Assembly: GCF_001425605.1 (NCBI RefSeq)
Contig: NZ_LMRG01000006.1
Location: forward strand, 53,445-117,444
Length of the DNA: 64,000 nucleotides
Direction of reading: 5' to 3'
Source of the DNA: Rhizobium sp. Leaf453
Lineage (GTDB): Bacteria > Pseudomonadota > Alphaproteobacteria > Rhizobiales > Rhizobiaceae
Shown here: piece after piece, positions 8,891 to 19,618 of the stretch
How the letters are laid out: every line of letters begins with the position of its first letter
Position numbering within the stretch: the first letter of the stretch is position 1
The notes under the pieces: model-generated
The model's input: only the letters and a program-made list of their open reading frames with translations
The model's database searches: none
What the model was told of the DNA's origin: nothing
Program-made: the position numbers and the translations under genes

Positions 8891-9079
8891 ATGCCGGACG
8901 ATCAAGACCTTTCTCGTAGTGCCATCGACAGTCCGAAAGCCTCAAAAACGCAGTTTACCCAAGGCGGAAGCCCGGCATATTTGGCGATTTTGGAAGCTTT
9001 GAAGGCCGACAATCCGCAAGATGTGTCCAAGCCGAATTTATCGGTCATGATGATGCAAGCGCAACAAGGTCGTGCTTAG
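8891..9079 (+). CDS. Small hydrophilic protein, unknown
   Basis: A 62-residue protein with no recognised domain. It has an acidic, serine-rich N-terminus, a short stretch GGSPAYLAILEALKADNP and a methionine-rich end (SVMMMQAQQGRA). The reasons to accept it are a CTGGAG ribosome site upstream of the ATG and a good EcfG-type promoter match 32 bp before the start, the same arrangement as other stress genes here. Function unknown. Confidence 0.55.
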   Translation: MPDDQDLSRSAIDSPKASKTQFTQGGSPAYLAILEALKADNPQDVSKPNLSVMMMQAQQGRA

Positions 9080-9317
9080 CCTACCTGTTTTGCTGGGGGA
9101 ACACACGTCGGTCTGACAAGACCCACCATCTGAGGCCTCGTAATTGTCGATGAAGCGGAGAAGCCGGGCGGCTCCTCGATGGCATCTGCAAAATCCGTCA
9201 AATTCCGCAGTGAAGTTTCCTTCCCCGGCAAGTTCATCAGGGCTAAATCACTAGTCCACTTCTCCGGTCAAATTCGAAGCACTCCACCCTCTCAAGCGGC
9301 ATTCATCCACGTCAACA

Positions 9318-9581
9318 TTAATCACTAAATGTTCCTCGCGCGCCGAGATACTCCTGCGCTAGATGGTGAATCGCCTCCTCAGCGATGTCAAGTGGCCAGC
9401 CGACGCTCTCAGCTCTGTGGGCAAGCGCTATGAATGCCTCCGGTATATCAGGGCCGGCTGCAGCCTCGACGCTGATGTTGGCCATCGAGACAAGATCGTC
9501 GAAGGACTGCTTAAGGGCTTCGGCTGCGCGCTTGACACTTACATCGCCGACCGGTCGGGCAATTGATTGCATTGGTGGCAT
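9318..9581 (-). CDS. Small helical protein, unknown
   Basis: An 87-residue protein predicted to be mostly helical (KRAAEALKQSFDDLVSMANI, then IPEAFIALAHRAESVGWPLD and EEAIHHLAQEYLG). No family is recognised. The ATG follows a GGAAAAG ribosome site, and an EcfG-type promoter match lies about 115 bp upstream, which would leave a long 5' leader. Composition is consistent with a real gene. Confidence 0.55.
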   Translation of the reverse strand: MPPMQSIARPVGDVSVKRAAEALKQSFDDLVSMANISVEAAAGPDIPEAFIALAHRAESVGWPLDIAEEAIHHLAQEYLGARGTFSD

Positions 9582-9934
9582 GATCTTTTCCGTTAGCTAT
9601 GGATGATTGTTCAGAGAGCAGTCACCGACTTTTCGGTTGGACGAAACAACGTAGGGACAAATAAACGCCCAGATGCCAACCGTTTGACGTCGTTAACTGG
9701 GGTGAGCCGAAGAATGTTCCATGACGAAAGAATAGACCAACCATTAATTTCGCACGCCCCTTCAGTCCTATAGCTTTACTTTGACGGGGCATCTTATTGT
9801 GTGAAGGAGAGGGCTACTAATGAAAGGCAAAGCGGTCAGATGTAACGGCCAGACGGAGCACCGAGAAACTGCAGGGGGCGCGTCTGATCGGCAAAAATCG
9901 CGCCGCCGCGTTCCCGACCGAGACCATAAGGGCA
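9582..9934. other. Intergenic with one promoter candidate
   Basis: No gene seen between the divergently ending neighbours. The stretch contains the minus-strand EcfG-type promoter match at 9695-9720. Confidence 0.45.
9695..9720 (-). promoter_or_regulatory. EcfG-type promoter candidate (minus strand)
   Basis: Read on the minus strand: GGAAC at 9720-9716, 17-bp spacer, AGTT at 9698-9695. It points toward the gene starting at 9581. Confidence 0.4.
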
Positions 9935-10504
9935 TCAGAACTTCCGACTGAGGAAGAGGGAATGTCGTTCGCCGAAACGCCACAAGGTGTCAGTCGCTTT
10001 TGAAATGCCAATCCGCTTGCCCACCACAAGCTCAGGTGCACTTTCGGGATAAAGAAGTTCAAAACTTGCCTCGCTCAGAGACATGCCATCGTAACGTCCG
10101 TCGACAGCGAGTGCCTCGCATAATCGTCCGGGGCCACTGCAAAGTTTATGCAAGCTCACTTTGCCACGTCGCTGCTGCATGACGTCAATCCCCTTTTTTG
10201 GGCACAAGGCACGGATCAGAACGGCGCTTCCCGGCTGGCAAACAAAGTTCAAACACCAGTGGAGCCCATATGAGCGATAGACATAGATGCTCCCTGGCTT
10301 TTCAAACATCGAGCCGTTTCGCGCTGTCCGTCCACGAAAACTGTGTGAGGCAGGATCCGCAACGCTATAAGCTTCCGTCTCGACAATGACACCGCCCACT
10401 CCATCGATAAGAAGGCTCCACCCGACAAGATCGGGAGCAACACATTCAGCCGGGCGATCGAAGAGCGCCGTTGTCGGGCTCCCGTCAGAGTGTACGGGCG
10501 TCAT
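9935..10504 (-). CDS. Alkyladenine (3-methyladenine) DNA glycosylase, Aag/MPG family
   Basis: A 189-residue protein of the mammalian-type AAG/MPG family, which excises 3-methyladenine, hypoxanthine and related alkylated purines to start base excision repair. Diagnostic stretches are VETEAYSVADPASHSFRGRT (the first glutamate is the catalytic base), RNGSMFEKPGSIYVYRSYGL (substrate and DNA contacts), VLIRALCPKKGIDVM and SGPGRLCEALAVDG. Length is normal for the bacterial family (about 190-200). It starts 6 bp after the stop of a 63-residue gene on the same strand, so the two probably form an operon. It fits the DNA-repair content of the region. Confidence 0.93.
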   Translation of the reverse strand: MTPVHSDGSPTTALFDRPAECVAPDLVGWSLLIDGVGGVIVETEAYSVADPASHSFRGRTARNGSMFEKPGSIYVYRSYGLHWCLNFVCQPGSAVLIRALCPKKGIDVMQQRRGKVSLHKLCSGPGRLCEALAVDGRYDGMSLSEASFELLYPESAPELVVGKRIGISKATDTLWRFGERHSLFLSRKF

Positions 10505-10510
10505 CGGTTT

Positions 10511-10702
10511 CTAACCGTGTTCTCTTAGAATATGCGCTTGCGCTTCAAGTAAGGCCGCAACCTCCTCAACCGGCATGTGTGTAACGCAGAGATGGATCGC
10601 ACATTCGAGAAAGTGGATGGAAGAACGGCGAAGATAGACCGCGCTCTGCTCGTTTGCGATATCGTCGAGCGAACGAGATCGTTTGGTCGGCTTTCTTGGC
10701 AT
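10511..10702 (-). CDS. Small protein upstream of aag, unknown
   Basis: A 63-residue protein with a basic start (MPRKPTKRSRSLDDIANEQ) and a helical, cysteine-containing C-terminal half (IHFLECAIHLCVTHMPVEEV, AALLEAQAHILREHG). No domain is recognised. It has a GAGGAG ribosome site and lies 6 bp upstream of the alkyladenine glycosylase, so the two are likely co-expressed. A regulatory or accessory role in alkylation repair would be a guess from position only. Confidence 0.6.
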   Translation of the reverse strand: MPRKPTKRSRSLDDIANEQSAVYLRRSSIHFLECAIHLCVTHMPVEEVAALLEAQAHILREHG

Positions 10703-10861
10703 CGCGTTGCTCCTCTGCTACAATCATCCCTTCTTGTTGCCGTTGGGATGGCCGAGATTTCACCTGTCGCCTGGATGCTTATGGCGTGCGACGGATCGTG
10801 TCGGTTCAAATAAAAATGCCGCGTCCCGGATTGCGCCCAAGCGCGATCCGAGAGAACGGCA

Positions 10862-12490
10862 TTACCCAGTCCCTCGATTTCGGCTTGCAATAAGCGACCG
10901 ATAAAGCGTTGAATACTGCCGTGCGCTTCGATTCCAGCTGAAGTTTGCCTTCATGGCCTGGGCCTGAAGCTGCCTCCAGAAAGGCTGATGTTCGAATGCA
11001 CTCAGAGCGCGGTCGATGGCGTGATAAAAATCTTCGACGGACCCGGGTTGAAACTGGAAGCCGGTTGCGACCTTCGCTTCCATCGCTGCTTCATTTGCGT
11101 CGATAATGGTTTCAGCAAGCCCACCTGTTCGAGCAACAATCGGGATGGCGCCATAGCGCAAGGCATAAAGCTGCGTCAACCCACATGGCTCGAACCGCGA
11201 CGGCTGCAGGACGATGTCGCTGCCGCTGTGAAGCAGGTGCGCGTCTGGTTCGTTGAACCCGACATGAACGACGACCCGGCCCGCGTACTGCCTTGCGAAA
11301 TCGACAAGAGGGGCGATCATCGCGCCCTCGCCCTGGCCATAAACGATCAATTTGGCACCACGGTCAACAATGCCGGGTATGACGGGTTGCAGGAGGTCGA
11401 TGCCCTTCTGCCACGTCAAACGACTGACAACGGATAGAATTGGCCCACCGTTCTCGATAAGCCCGAACCGTTGTCCAACCGCGGACCGGTTTGAGCGGCG
11501 TTTTTCGACTGACGTGACGTCATACTGTGCAGGGATGTAAGGGTCAGTCGCTGGGTTCCAGAGCTCCTGATCGATGCCGTTGACGATGCCACGAAGATTG
11601 TTCCGCCGGGTCGACAGTAAGCCGTCCATACCCATGCCGAGCTCAGGCGTTAAAATTTCTCGCGCGTAGGTCGGGCTGACGGTTGTGATAACCTCGCTCA
11701 GTGCGATGCCTGCCTTCAAGAAGCTGATATCTCCGTAATACTCCATAAATCGTCGATCAAAGTAGCGTGGGGAAAGGCCGAGCGCCGGAAAGATTTGGGC
11801 GGCAAACTGTCCTTGAAAAGCGAGGTTGTGGATGGTCAGCACCGTAGGCGTTCGCAGACCCATGTCATTCAAGTAGGCGGCGGTCAGCGCAGTTTGCCAG
11901 TCATGGATGTGAACAATATCCGGCTTCCAGTCTTGGAGGATCCCCGCCGCCACTTCAGCCGCAGCTTTGGATAGCACCGCAAACCGCTTCCAGTTATCGC
12001 GGTAATCTTCGCCATGGACGTCAACGTAAGGCCCACCGTCGCGCTCATAGAGCGCCGGGCATTCCAAAAGGAGAAAGCTGTCGCCATCGAATTCACCCCG
12101 AACTAAAGTCGCATGTTCACCGAGTATAAACAGCGTTGCAGCCTGTTGCACCCTTTGGAGCTTTTCACGGACTCCTCGATAGCCAGGAAGCAAGGTTATT
12201 GTGGAGACGCCATGTCCCTTGAGCGCTTTGGGCAATGCCCCTGTGACGTCTGCCAGTCCGCCCGTTTTGATGAGGGGGAACACCTCCGATGAGACAGACA
12301 GAATAGCAAGCTGTTGGCCGACGGAGCTTCGTAACTGTAGTCCGGCTGTAGTATCCTTGATCTCTTGTGGCTGGGTGAGGCGAGCGTGTAATGCGGGATC
12401 GTCGGCGCTGGTATTCATTCTCGTCGACGCTCGAGGCGTCAAGGGGTCGAAAACATGCGCGGTCAACGGAAATTGATCGGTTGTTTTCAT
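10862..12490 (-). CDS. glgA: Glycogen synthase (ADP-glucose, GT5 family)
   Basis: A GT5-family synthase that extends alpha-1,4-glucan chains from ADP-glucose. The N-terminal ADP-glucose binding block reads SVSSEVFPLIKTGGLADVTG (KTGGL motif), followed by HDWQTAL, TVLTIHNLAFQGQF and the C-terminal donor-site blocks (SRLTWQKGIDLL, PSRFEPCGLTQLYALRYG, RTGGLAETI). Homology begins ~75 residues after the ATG at 12490, so the N-terminus is longer than the usual ~480-residue enzyme. ATG 12418 is an alternative start and an open frame runs up to 12607. A minus-strand EcfG-type promoter lies at 12564-12588. Divergent from the DUF2934-glgX pair. Confidence 0.9.
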   Translation of the reverse strand: MKTTDQFPLTAHVFDPLTPRASTRMNTSADDPALHARLTQPQEIKDTTAGLQLRSSVGQQLAILSVSSEVFPLIKTGGLADVTGALPKALKGHGVSTITLLPGYRGVREKLQRVQQAATLFILGEHATLVRGEFDGDSFLLLECPALYERDGGPYVDVHGEDYRDNWKRFAVLSKAAAEVAAGILQDWKPDIVHIHDWQTALTAAYLNDMGLRTPTVLTIHNLAFQGQFAAQIFPALGLSPRYFDRRFMEYYGDISFLKAGIALSEVITTVSPTYAREILTPELGMGMDGLLSTRRNNLRGIVNGIDQELWNPATDPYIPAQYDVTSVEKRRSNRSAVGQRFGLIENGGPILSVVSRLTWQKGIDLLQPVIPGIVDRGAKLIVYGQGEGAMIAPLVDFARQYAGRVVVHVGFNEPDAHLLHSGSDIVLQPSRFEPCGLTQLYALRYGAIPIVARTGGLAETIIDANEAAMEAKVATGFQFQPGSVEDFYHAIDRALSAFEHQPFWRQLQAQAMKANFSWNRSARQYSTLYRSLIASRNRGTG

Positions 12491-12563
12491 GAAGGTAACC
12501 CAGATTAAGGCGACGCAGCAAAGTTGACATTGAATTGCCGCCGACGATTTTGCCGCAGGTGAC

Positions 12564-12588
12564 AACCATGTCGCCCATTGAATGTTCC
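12564..12588 (-). promoter_or_regulatory. EcfG-type promoter candidate for glgA
   Basis: Minus strand: GGAAC at 12588-12584, 16-bp spacer, GGTT at 12567-12564; about 75 bp before the ATG at 12490. Confidence 0.6.
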
Positions 12589-12814
12589 AACTCCCAAATC
12601 GATTCATGCCCGTGGCCGACGCTGCCAGACATCGAGAGCCTCAGCTGTGGCATCGCAGCGCACGCGCGCGATGACCTTTAGTCAAAATCCAGTCGCAGGA
12701 GCCTGTTCGTCTTAGTCGATGGCAGGTGCAGTGGCACCTGAGGATCACATTTTGATCCAGTCGCCTTTAATCGAGATGCTGCAAAAAAAAGCGTCTCGAT
12801 TCAGAGCGGTCCAA

Positions 12815-12839
12815 GGAACCTTCTCGGCTCATCTCGGTT
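12815..12839 (+). promoter_or_regulatory. EcfG-type promoter candidate for DUF2934-glgX
   Basis: GGAAC at 12815-12819, 16-bp spacer, GGTT at 12836-12839; 30 bp before the DUF2934 start. Confidence 0.6.
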
Positions 12840-12869
12840 CATGGGGACCGCAAAAATAAGGAGTATCCT

Positions 12870-13058
12870 ATGGGAAATGACTGGAACAAGTGGCTGCAAG
12901 AGCGGGCCTATGCACTGTGGGAGGGGGCCAATCGTCCCGACGGGCGGCATGACGAGCACTGGCGGCAGGCCGAAGAGGAGTTGAGGCAGTTTGCGCCTCC
13001 GTCAGACGAACAGACCAAAACCGACAAGGTGCGCGTCGAGAAACCGACTTCCGACTAA
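12870..13058 (+). CDS. DUF2934 family small protein
   Basis: A 62-residue protein matching DUF2934, whose signature is the stretch RAYALWEGANRPDGRHDEHW followed by an AEEEL helix. Members are short, often found in rhizobia next to glycogen and stress genes, and have no known biochemical role. The ATG follows a strong AAGGAG ribosome site and an EcfG-type promoter. glgX begins 105 bp downstream on the same strand and may be cotranscribed. Confidence 0.8.
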   Translation: MGNDWNKWLQERAYALWEGANRPDGRHDEHWRQAEEELRQFAPPSDEQTKTDKVRVEKPTSD

Positions 13059-13163
13059 ATCGATCTTTTCGCGCAGACAGAAATGACGCGCGTTCGCATC
13101 CTTCGCCGTCCGGCCACCGGGCGTCCACATCCCTTTTTGCACTCCTGAACCCGACGGTGGAAC

Positions 13164-15242
13164 ATGGACCTAGCCTTTTCCCAGCTCGACTATCTGAAAC
13201 CTGAACTTGGTGCCGAATATACTGGGGACGGCATTTATTTTTCCGTCTTCTCCGCCCATGCAGAACAGATGGACCTCTGCCTCTTTTCCGAAGATGGCAA
13301 GCAAGAAATCGCGCGGATGCCGCTTCCCAGGCGCGAGGGCGATATCTGGTCTGGCTATATTGCCGGCCTCAAGCCCGGCACGGTTTACGGCTATCGCGCC
13401 CATGGGCCGTATGATCCCGACCAAGGGCATCGCTTCAATCCGAACAAACTCCTGCTTGATCCCTACGCCAAGCAGATTGCCGGTGAACTGATCTGGGACG
13501 ATGCGCTCTACGGGTACGGCATCGGCAACGCCAACGAGGATCTATCTTTCGATGAGCGTGACAGTGCGCCCTTCATGGTCAAGGGTGTGGTGCAAGATAC
13601 CGATTTCGATTGGGATGGCGACCAGAGCATTCGCCGGCCCTGGACCGAGACGATCATCTACGAGGCCCATGTCCGTGGATTGACCATGCTGCATCCGAAA
13701 GTGCCCGACGAGTTGCGCGGGACCTTTCTCGGCATGTGCAGCGATCCGATCGTGGAGCATCTCGTCAAGCTGGGCGTTTCGGCCGTGGAGGTGCTGCCGA
13801 TCCACTATTTCCCGGATGACCGCTATCTGACGGAAAAGGGGCTGCGGAACTATTGGGGCTACCAGTCGCTCGGCTTCTTCGCGCCACAGCCGCGTTATCT
13901 CTCAAAATCGCGCATCATTGAGTTCAAGACCATGGTGAAGCGCTTCCATGCCGCCGGCATCGAAGTGATCATGGATGTCGTCTACAACCATACAGCCGAG
14001 GGCTCGGAGCGCGGCCCGACGCTGAGTTTCCGCGGCCTCGACAATCTGAGCTACTACCGCCTCTCGCCGGACGATGCCCGCCATACCTATGACACAACGG
14101 GCACCGGAAACACGCTGAACCTTGCTCACCCGATGGTCATGCGGATGGTGCTGGACAGCCTTCGTTATTGGGTCGGCGTCATGCATGTAGATGGCTTCCG
14201 TTTCGATCTCGCCAGCACGCTGGGGCGAACACGCCATGTCGAGTTCGACCGCGACGGCGCCTTCTTCCATGCCATCCGGCAGGACCCGGTTCTGGCGGGC
14301 GTCAAGCTGATCGCCGAGCCCTGGGATGTGGGCGATGGCGGTTATCAGGTCGGCGGCTTTCCCTATCCGTTTCGCGAGTGGAACGACAAGTATCGCGACG
14401 ACGTCAGGCGTTTCTGGAAGGGTGACGAGGGTCTGGTGCCCAGGCTGGCCGAGCGGGTGAGCGCCTCTGCAGTCCAGTTCAACCACTCCGACCGAGGCGC
14501 AACGGCATCGGTCAATTTCCTCAGCGCCCATGACGGCTTTACGCTAGCCGATACGGTGTCCTACCGCGACAAGCACAATGAGGCCAATGGCGAGGAAAAC
14601 CGTGACGGCCATTCCGATAATCAATCGGACAACATGGGTATCGAAGGCGAAACGGACGATGCAAATATCAAGGACGCCCGGTTGAAGCGCCGTCTCAACA
14701 TGATGGCGACGCTGCTCTTGAGCCAAGGCGTGCCGATGATCCTGTCCGGCGACGAGATGGGCAACAGTCAGAACGGCAACAACAATGCCTATTGCCAGGA
14801 TAACGAGATCAGCTGGATCGATTGGGACGGCGATAAGGAAAACTTCTTCGATCTTTGCAGCCAACTGATCGGCTTGCGCAAGGAACATCAAAGCCTCCGG
14901 CCGGAGCGGTTTTCGAACGACGAGGACGGACCAAACCACATCGACTGGTACAAAGCCGATGGAACCTTAATGGACGAGGTTTCTTGGCAGGAGCCGGAAA
15001 ACCGTATTCTCGGCGCGAGCTTTGTCGCACGCGCAACGGAAAGCGATCCGCCTGTCGTAAGTGACCGGTTGCTGGTCATCTTCAATGCTGGCGGCGAAAC
15101 GGAGTTCACGTTGCCAATGTCGGATGAGGGGCACAAATGGAAAAGGGTTCTCGATACGCGTGCCGATCACCCCTTCCATTCCGAAGAGATCCAAGGAGCC
15201 GTTTCTGTACGGGCGGAAAGCGTCATGGCCTTTGCCATCTGA
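13164..15242 (+). CDS. glgX: Glycogen debranching enzyme (isoamylase type)
   Basis: A 692-residue GH13 enzyme that hydrolyses alpha-1,6 branches of glycogen. An N-terminal CBM48-like domain (residues ~10-110, ending GYRAHGPYDPDQGHRFNP) precedes the catalytic barrel. The nucleophile region is DGFRFDLASTLGR (Asp near 349), the acid/base is the Glu of LIAEPWDVG near 385, and the transition-state Asp lies in FLSAHDGFTLADTVSY near 456. Length and motifs are normal for GlgX. Together with glgA (divergent) and the trehalose genes downstream, it fits a glycogen-to-trehalose route: debranched maltodextrins are the substrates of TreY and TreZ. Confidence 0.95.
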   Translation: MDLAFSQLDYLKPELGAEYTGDGIYFSVFSAHAEQMDLCLFSEDGKQEIARMPLPRREGDIWSGYIAGLKPGTVYGYRAHGPYDPDQGHRFNPNKLLLDPYAKQIAGELIWDDALYGYGIGNANEDLSFDERDSAPFMVKGVVQDTDFDWDGDQSIRRPWTETIIYEAHVRGLTMLHPKVPDELRGTFLGMCSDPIVEHLVKLGVSAVEVLPIHYFPDDRYLTEKGLRNYWGYQSLGFFAPQPRYLSKSRIIEFKTMVKRFHAAGIEVIMDVVYNHTAEGSERGPTLSFRGLDNLSYYRLSPDDARHTYDTTGTGNTLNLAHPMVMRMVLDSLRYWVGVMHVDGFRFDLASTLGRTRHVEFDRDGAFFHAIRQDPVLAGVKLIAEPWDVGDGGYQVGGFPYPFREWNDKYRDDVRRFWKGDEGLVPRLAERVSASAVQFNHSDRGATASVNFLSAHDGFTLADTVSYRDKHNEANGEENRDGHSDNQSDNMGIEGETDDANIKDARLKRRLNMMATLLLSQGVPMILSGDEMGNSQNGNNNAYCQDNEISWIDWDGDKENFFDLCSQLIGLRKEHQSLRPERFSNDEDGPNHIDWYKADGTLMDEVSWQEPENRILGASFVARATESDPPVVSDRLLVIFNAGGETEFTLPMSDEGHKWKRVLDTRADHPFHSEEIQGAVSVRAESVMAFAI

Positions 15243-15429
15243 CTTGGCAATGATTCGATGTTAGCTACCCCGGATTATCGTATGATCAGGGTGACCGGCG
15301 CAGGTCTTGGATTCTAAATCGTTCCAGTGAAACGGTGTAGCATAGGAGGTCATAAGGACCGACCTTCGACCGATCGAATGGATGTACCACCGGCCCGCTA
15401 GCGAAGCACTAGCTTCAGTCTGTTGAACA

Positions 15430-15678
15430 TCAGGCGTCAATAACCCGAAGGCCGTTCTCATTGAGCGACGACAGGAATTTGCTGCGAGTGGTGTCGGTTG
15501 CTGCCTGACCCTCAAGCACAGCTTTACACGCCTGCACGGCTTCATCGTAGCGTGAGCCAAATTTGTCTGGAAAGATCGAGACCAGCGCTTCAAGGGCTTC
15601 TCTTGGACCGTTTACAGAATAGGCGTAACCATCGGAGGTTTCAAATTGAATAGGGGTAGGCCAAAGGTGCTGGCTCAT
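15430..15678 (-). CDS. DUF982 family small protein
   Basis: An 82-residue DUF982 protein. The family pattern is visible: an aromatic and proline-containing start, NGPREALEALVSIFPDKFGS, then YDEAVQACKAVLEGQ and a helical end (SKFLSSLNENGLRVIDA). DUF982 proteins are almost confined to rhizobia and often occur on plasmids; their function is unknown. An AAAGGTT ribosome site precedes the ATG and an EcfG-type promoter lies at 15712-15736, so it is probably a general stress gene. Confidence 0.8.
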   Translation of the reverse strand: MSQHLWPTPIQFETSDGYAYSVNGPREALEALVSIFPDKFGSRYDEAVQACKAVLEGQAATDTTRSKFLSSLNENGLRVIDA

Positions 15679-15711
15679 ATGCGAACCTTTCGTCGATTGA
15701 TGTCAGTTCAA

Positions 15712-15736
15712 AACCCACAGCAGCACCATTCGTTCC
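15712..15736 (-). promoter_or_regulatory. EcfG-type promoter candidate for the DUF982 gene
   Basis: Minus strand: GGAAC at 15736-15732, 16-bp spacer, GGTT at 15715-15712; 34 bp before the ATG at 15678. It overlaps the end region of the ROK pseudogene. Confidence 0.6.
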
Positions 15737-15748
15737 GCAACAAGTAGA

Positions 15749-16816
15749 TCAGGCGGGCTCCCGATTGGTGAAGCGGGCATTGCCAAGGCCGGTGCCGATC
15801 GTCATGACGCCCCAGCGGGATACATCTTCCATGAAAGGAAGCTGCGAAAGCCCCTGAACGACGGCATCATTGTGCATCATCACAAAGGTTTTGTGATCCC
15901 GGATGGTCGGAATGGCCTTGATTATGGCGGTCGGCAAATTGAAGTGGTCGCTTTCCCAATTACCGCCGGGCAGGTTGTGCGCGCCGCGTTAGATTGCGCC
16001 ATCTGGATTGATGATACCGGGGCAGGCGATGCCGATCAGCGGTGCGAGCTTGAGCTTGTCAGCCTTGGAAATGAGGTCGTTGAGCATATCGGCGAGGCGT
16101 TCGATGGCTGCACTTCGGCTGGGTTCATCGTCCACATGTCGCCAGATATCGGAATGGCGAACGGCAGCATCCACGATGCGGTTCTTTTCCCGAGCGAATT
16201 CCACGATGCCGGCCCGCATATTGGTTCCGCCGATATCGACGGCGAGGATCGCGTTATGCCCCTTCAGCATCCAGGAGGGCATAAGATGCACCGAGCCGAT
16301 CAGGCCGGCGTCATCTGGATGGTGGGTGATCGGCACAAGATCGACATTCACGCCATCGGCGTGCAAGAGCATTTTTGTGCGAACGATCGTGATCTCTCCG
16401 GCGCGGCCCTCCCGAAAACCGCCGCCGACAACGATGCGTTCGGTCTTGGTCCAGGGTTGGAACGCCATGTACTTGATGATGACATCAGCGAAATCGCGGG
16501 AAAAATCCTCGATCGCGGCCATGGCCAACGCCACCCCTGCAGGGTCCGTGCCTTCAAGCAGGGCATCTACCTTCTTTTTGGACACGGATTCGGCAAGATT
16601 TTTTCCGAGCGGGTCGTCGTTGTAGTCCCGCAGCACCTTGCGCCACTCATGAAGCTTGGCCTGAAAGGCGCCCTTGTTAGCCTTGTCGCCGATGAAATGG
16701 CCGCGCTCGCGCGCCTCGTTATTGTAATCATCGACCAGAACGGATGGCAGTTCGACCGCGCCGTGACCGAGAGGTGTGTGTCCCTGCGGTTTTTGCGCAG
16801 CGCGTGTTTGTGCCAT
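15749..16816 (-). pseudogene. Circularly permuted ROK-family sugar kinase, interrupted by an in-frame stop
   Basis: The frame encodes 355 residues but is broken at codon 276 by TAA (15989-15991), with clear homology on both sides and no frame change. The order is unusual: the part that is normally C-terminal (YNNEARERGHFIGDKANKGA, TERIVVGGGF) comes first, and the phosphate-binding DIGGTN motif that normally opens a ROK kinase is at residues 194-199. It continues with HNDAVVQGLSQLPF and TIGTGLGNARFTNRE after the stop. I recall rhizobial ROK proteins with this order, so the permutation is probably ancestral and only the stop is new. An EcfG-type promoter lies at 16852-16876. The 275-residue product would lack part of the sugar-binding half. 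Readthrough or a sequencing error remain alternatives. Confidence 0.8.
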
Positions 16817-16851
16817 TGAGAAGCCCCTCGGGTAAATTCAGCCGCAGTCAC

Positions 16852-16876
16852 AACGTCTTTGCCTGCCAGATGTTCC
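16852..16876 (-). promoter_or_regulatory. EcfG-type promoter candidate for the ROK gene
   Basis: Minus strand: GGAAC at 16876-16872, 16-bp spacer, CGTT at 16855-16852; 36 bp before the ATG at 16816. Confidence 0.65.
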
Positions 16877-16934
16877 CTTGCCGGGACCGCGGCGCGGGCT
16901 ACTTGTCGTGATAGTCAGAGCCGGAGGATGGATC

Positions 16935-17693
16935 GTGCAGGATGACGATGTGACAGTACCAATGCTGGAGGCCTTGCTGGCGTCACCCGTCGAGTGGGCC
17001 TTGTTTCTGGACATCGACGGGACGCTCCTCAATCTCGCGCCGACACCGGATGCGATCGAGGTTCCCATGGAATTGCCCGGCCACCTCAACCGGCTGCACC
17101 GGAAGTTGGGTGGAGCCATGGCGCTGGTGACCGGGCGCTCGCTTGATTACGCCGACCGGCTGTTCAAGCCCTATGCCTTTCCCCTTGCGGGCTTGCATGG
17201 GGCCGAGTTTCGCGATGCTGGTGGGATTTCGGTCGTTGTGGAAACTGATGCGTTTCAGGCGCTGAAGCATCTTCTGGTGAAGGAGGCGGAAGCCTATCCC
17301 GGGGTTTTGATCGAGGACAAGGGAGCGGCCGTTGCCGCGCACTACCGTCTGGCGCCGGATTACGAAAAGGTGCTGGAGGAGCGCATGCATTATTACGCCG
17401 AGCTTGCCGGACCCGAATGGGCCCTACAGCTCGGCAAAATGGTGTACGAGTTACGTCCGGCCCGCGCGAGTAAGGGAGATGCGGTCCAGCGCTTCCTGCA
17501 GGCGGAACCGTTCAAGGGCCGGCTACCCGTCACGATCGGAGACGATCTGACGGACGAGGCCATGTTTGCCGTCGCAAATGCCCGTGGCGGGCTCTCGATC
17601 CGCGTCGGTACGATCGAGGCGCCGAGTTGCGCCGGAAACCGTCTCTCGTCACCGGCTCTTGTCCGCAGTGTGCTGAAGACAATGGCGGCCTGA
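16935..17693 (+). CDS. otsB: Trehalose-6-phosphate phosphatase
   Basis: A 252-residue HAD-superfamily phosphatase that converts trehalose 6-phosphate to trehalose. HAD motif I is FLDIDGTLL with the nucleophile Asp26 and Asp28; motif II lies in ALVTGRSLDYADRLF; motif IV is TIGDDLTDEAMF near residue 205. GGEF-like cap features and LHGAEFRDAGG match OtsB. GTG 16935 is chosen because GGAGG lies 7 bp upstream; an ATG at 16962 is a shorter alternative. No otsA is visible in the window, so its substrate must come from elsewhere. Divergent from the ROK pseudogene and convergent with treZ, from which it is separated by only 10 bp. Confidence 0.92.
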   Translation: MQDDDVTVPMLEALLASPVEWALFLDIDGTLLNLAPTPDAIEVPMELPGHLNRLHRKLGGAMALVTGRSLDYADRLFKPYAFPLAGLHGAEFRDAGGISVVVETDAFQALKHLLVKEAEAYPGVLIEDKGAAVAAHYRLAPDYEKVLEERMHYYAELAGPEWALQLGKMVYELRPARASKGDAVQRFLQAEPFKGRLPVTIGDDLTDEAMFAVANARGGLSIRVGTIEAPSCAGNRLSSPALVRSVLKTMAA

Positions 17694-17703
17694 AGGCCGG
17701 GCT

Positions 17704-19473
<1,770 letters not shown>

Positions 19474-19508
19474 AGGCTACCTCGCAATGTTTGCTTACTT
19501 CAGGCTTG

Positions 19509-19533
19509 AACTGCCTTTCGAAAACATTGTTCC
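19509..19533 (-). promoter_or_regulatory. EcfG-type promoter candidate for treZ
   Basis: Minus strand: GGAAC at 19533-19529, 16-bp spacer, AGTT at 19512-19509; 36 bp before the GTG start of treZ. Confidence 0.6.
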
Positions 19534-19618
19534 TGTTACCAGAGGGCGGCTTCGCGGGAACTTTTCGTCGTGATCAAGCTTTTGCCGCAGAGCAACATTC
19601 CAGCATTGCAGAGGTCTC

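Larger units (their letters stand above)
12491..12869. other. Divergent control region between glgA and DUF2934-glgX
   Basis: No gene is seen. EcfG-type promoter matches point both ways: minus strand at 12564-12588 toward glgA and plus strand at 12815-12839 toward DUF2934-glgX. Confidence 0.5.

Noticed and set aside
12491..12607. N-terminal extension of GlgA to 12607
   Set aside because: The extension overlaps the EcfG-type promoter at 12564-12588 and has no homology to glycogen synthases.
15872..16819. Long plus-strand frame of 315 codons opposite the ROK gene
   Set aside because: It is the mirror of a conserved kinase sequence on the other strand; its own translation matches nothing.
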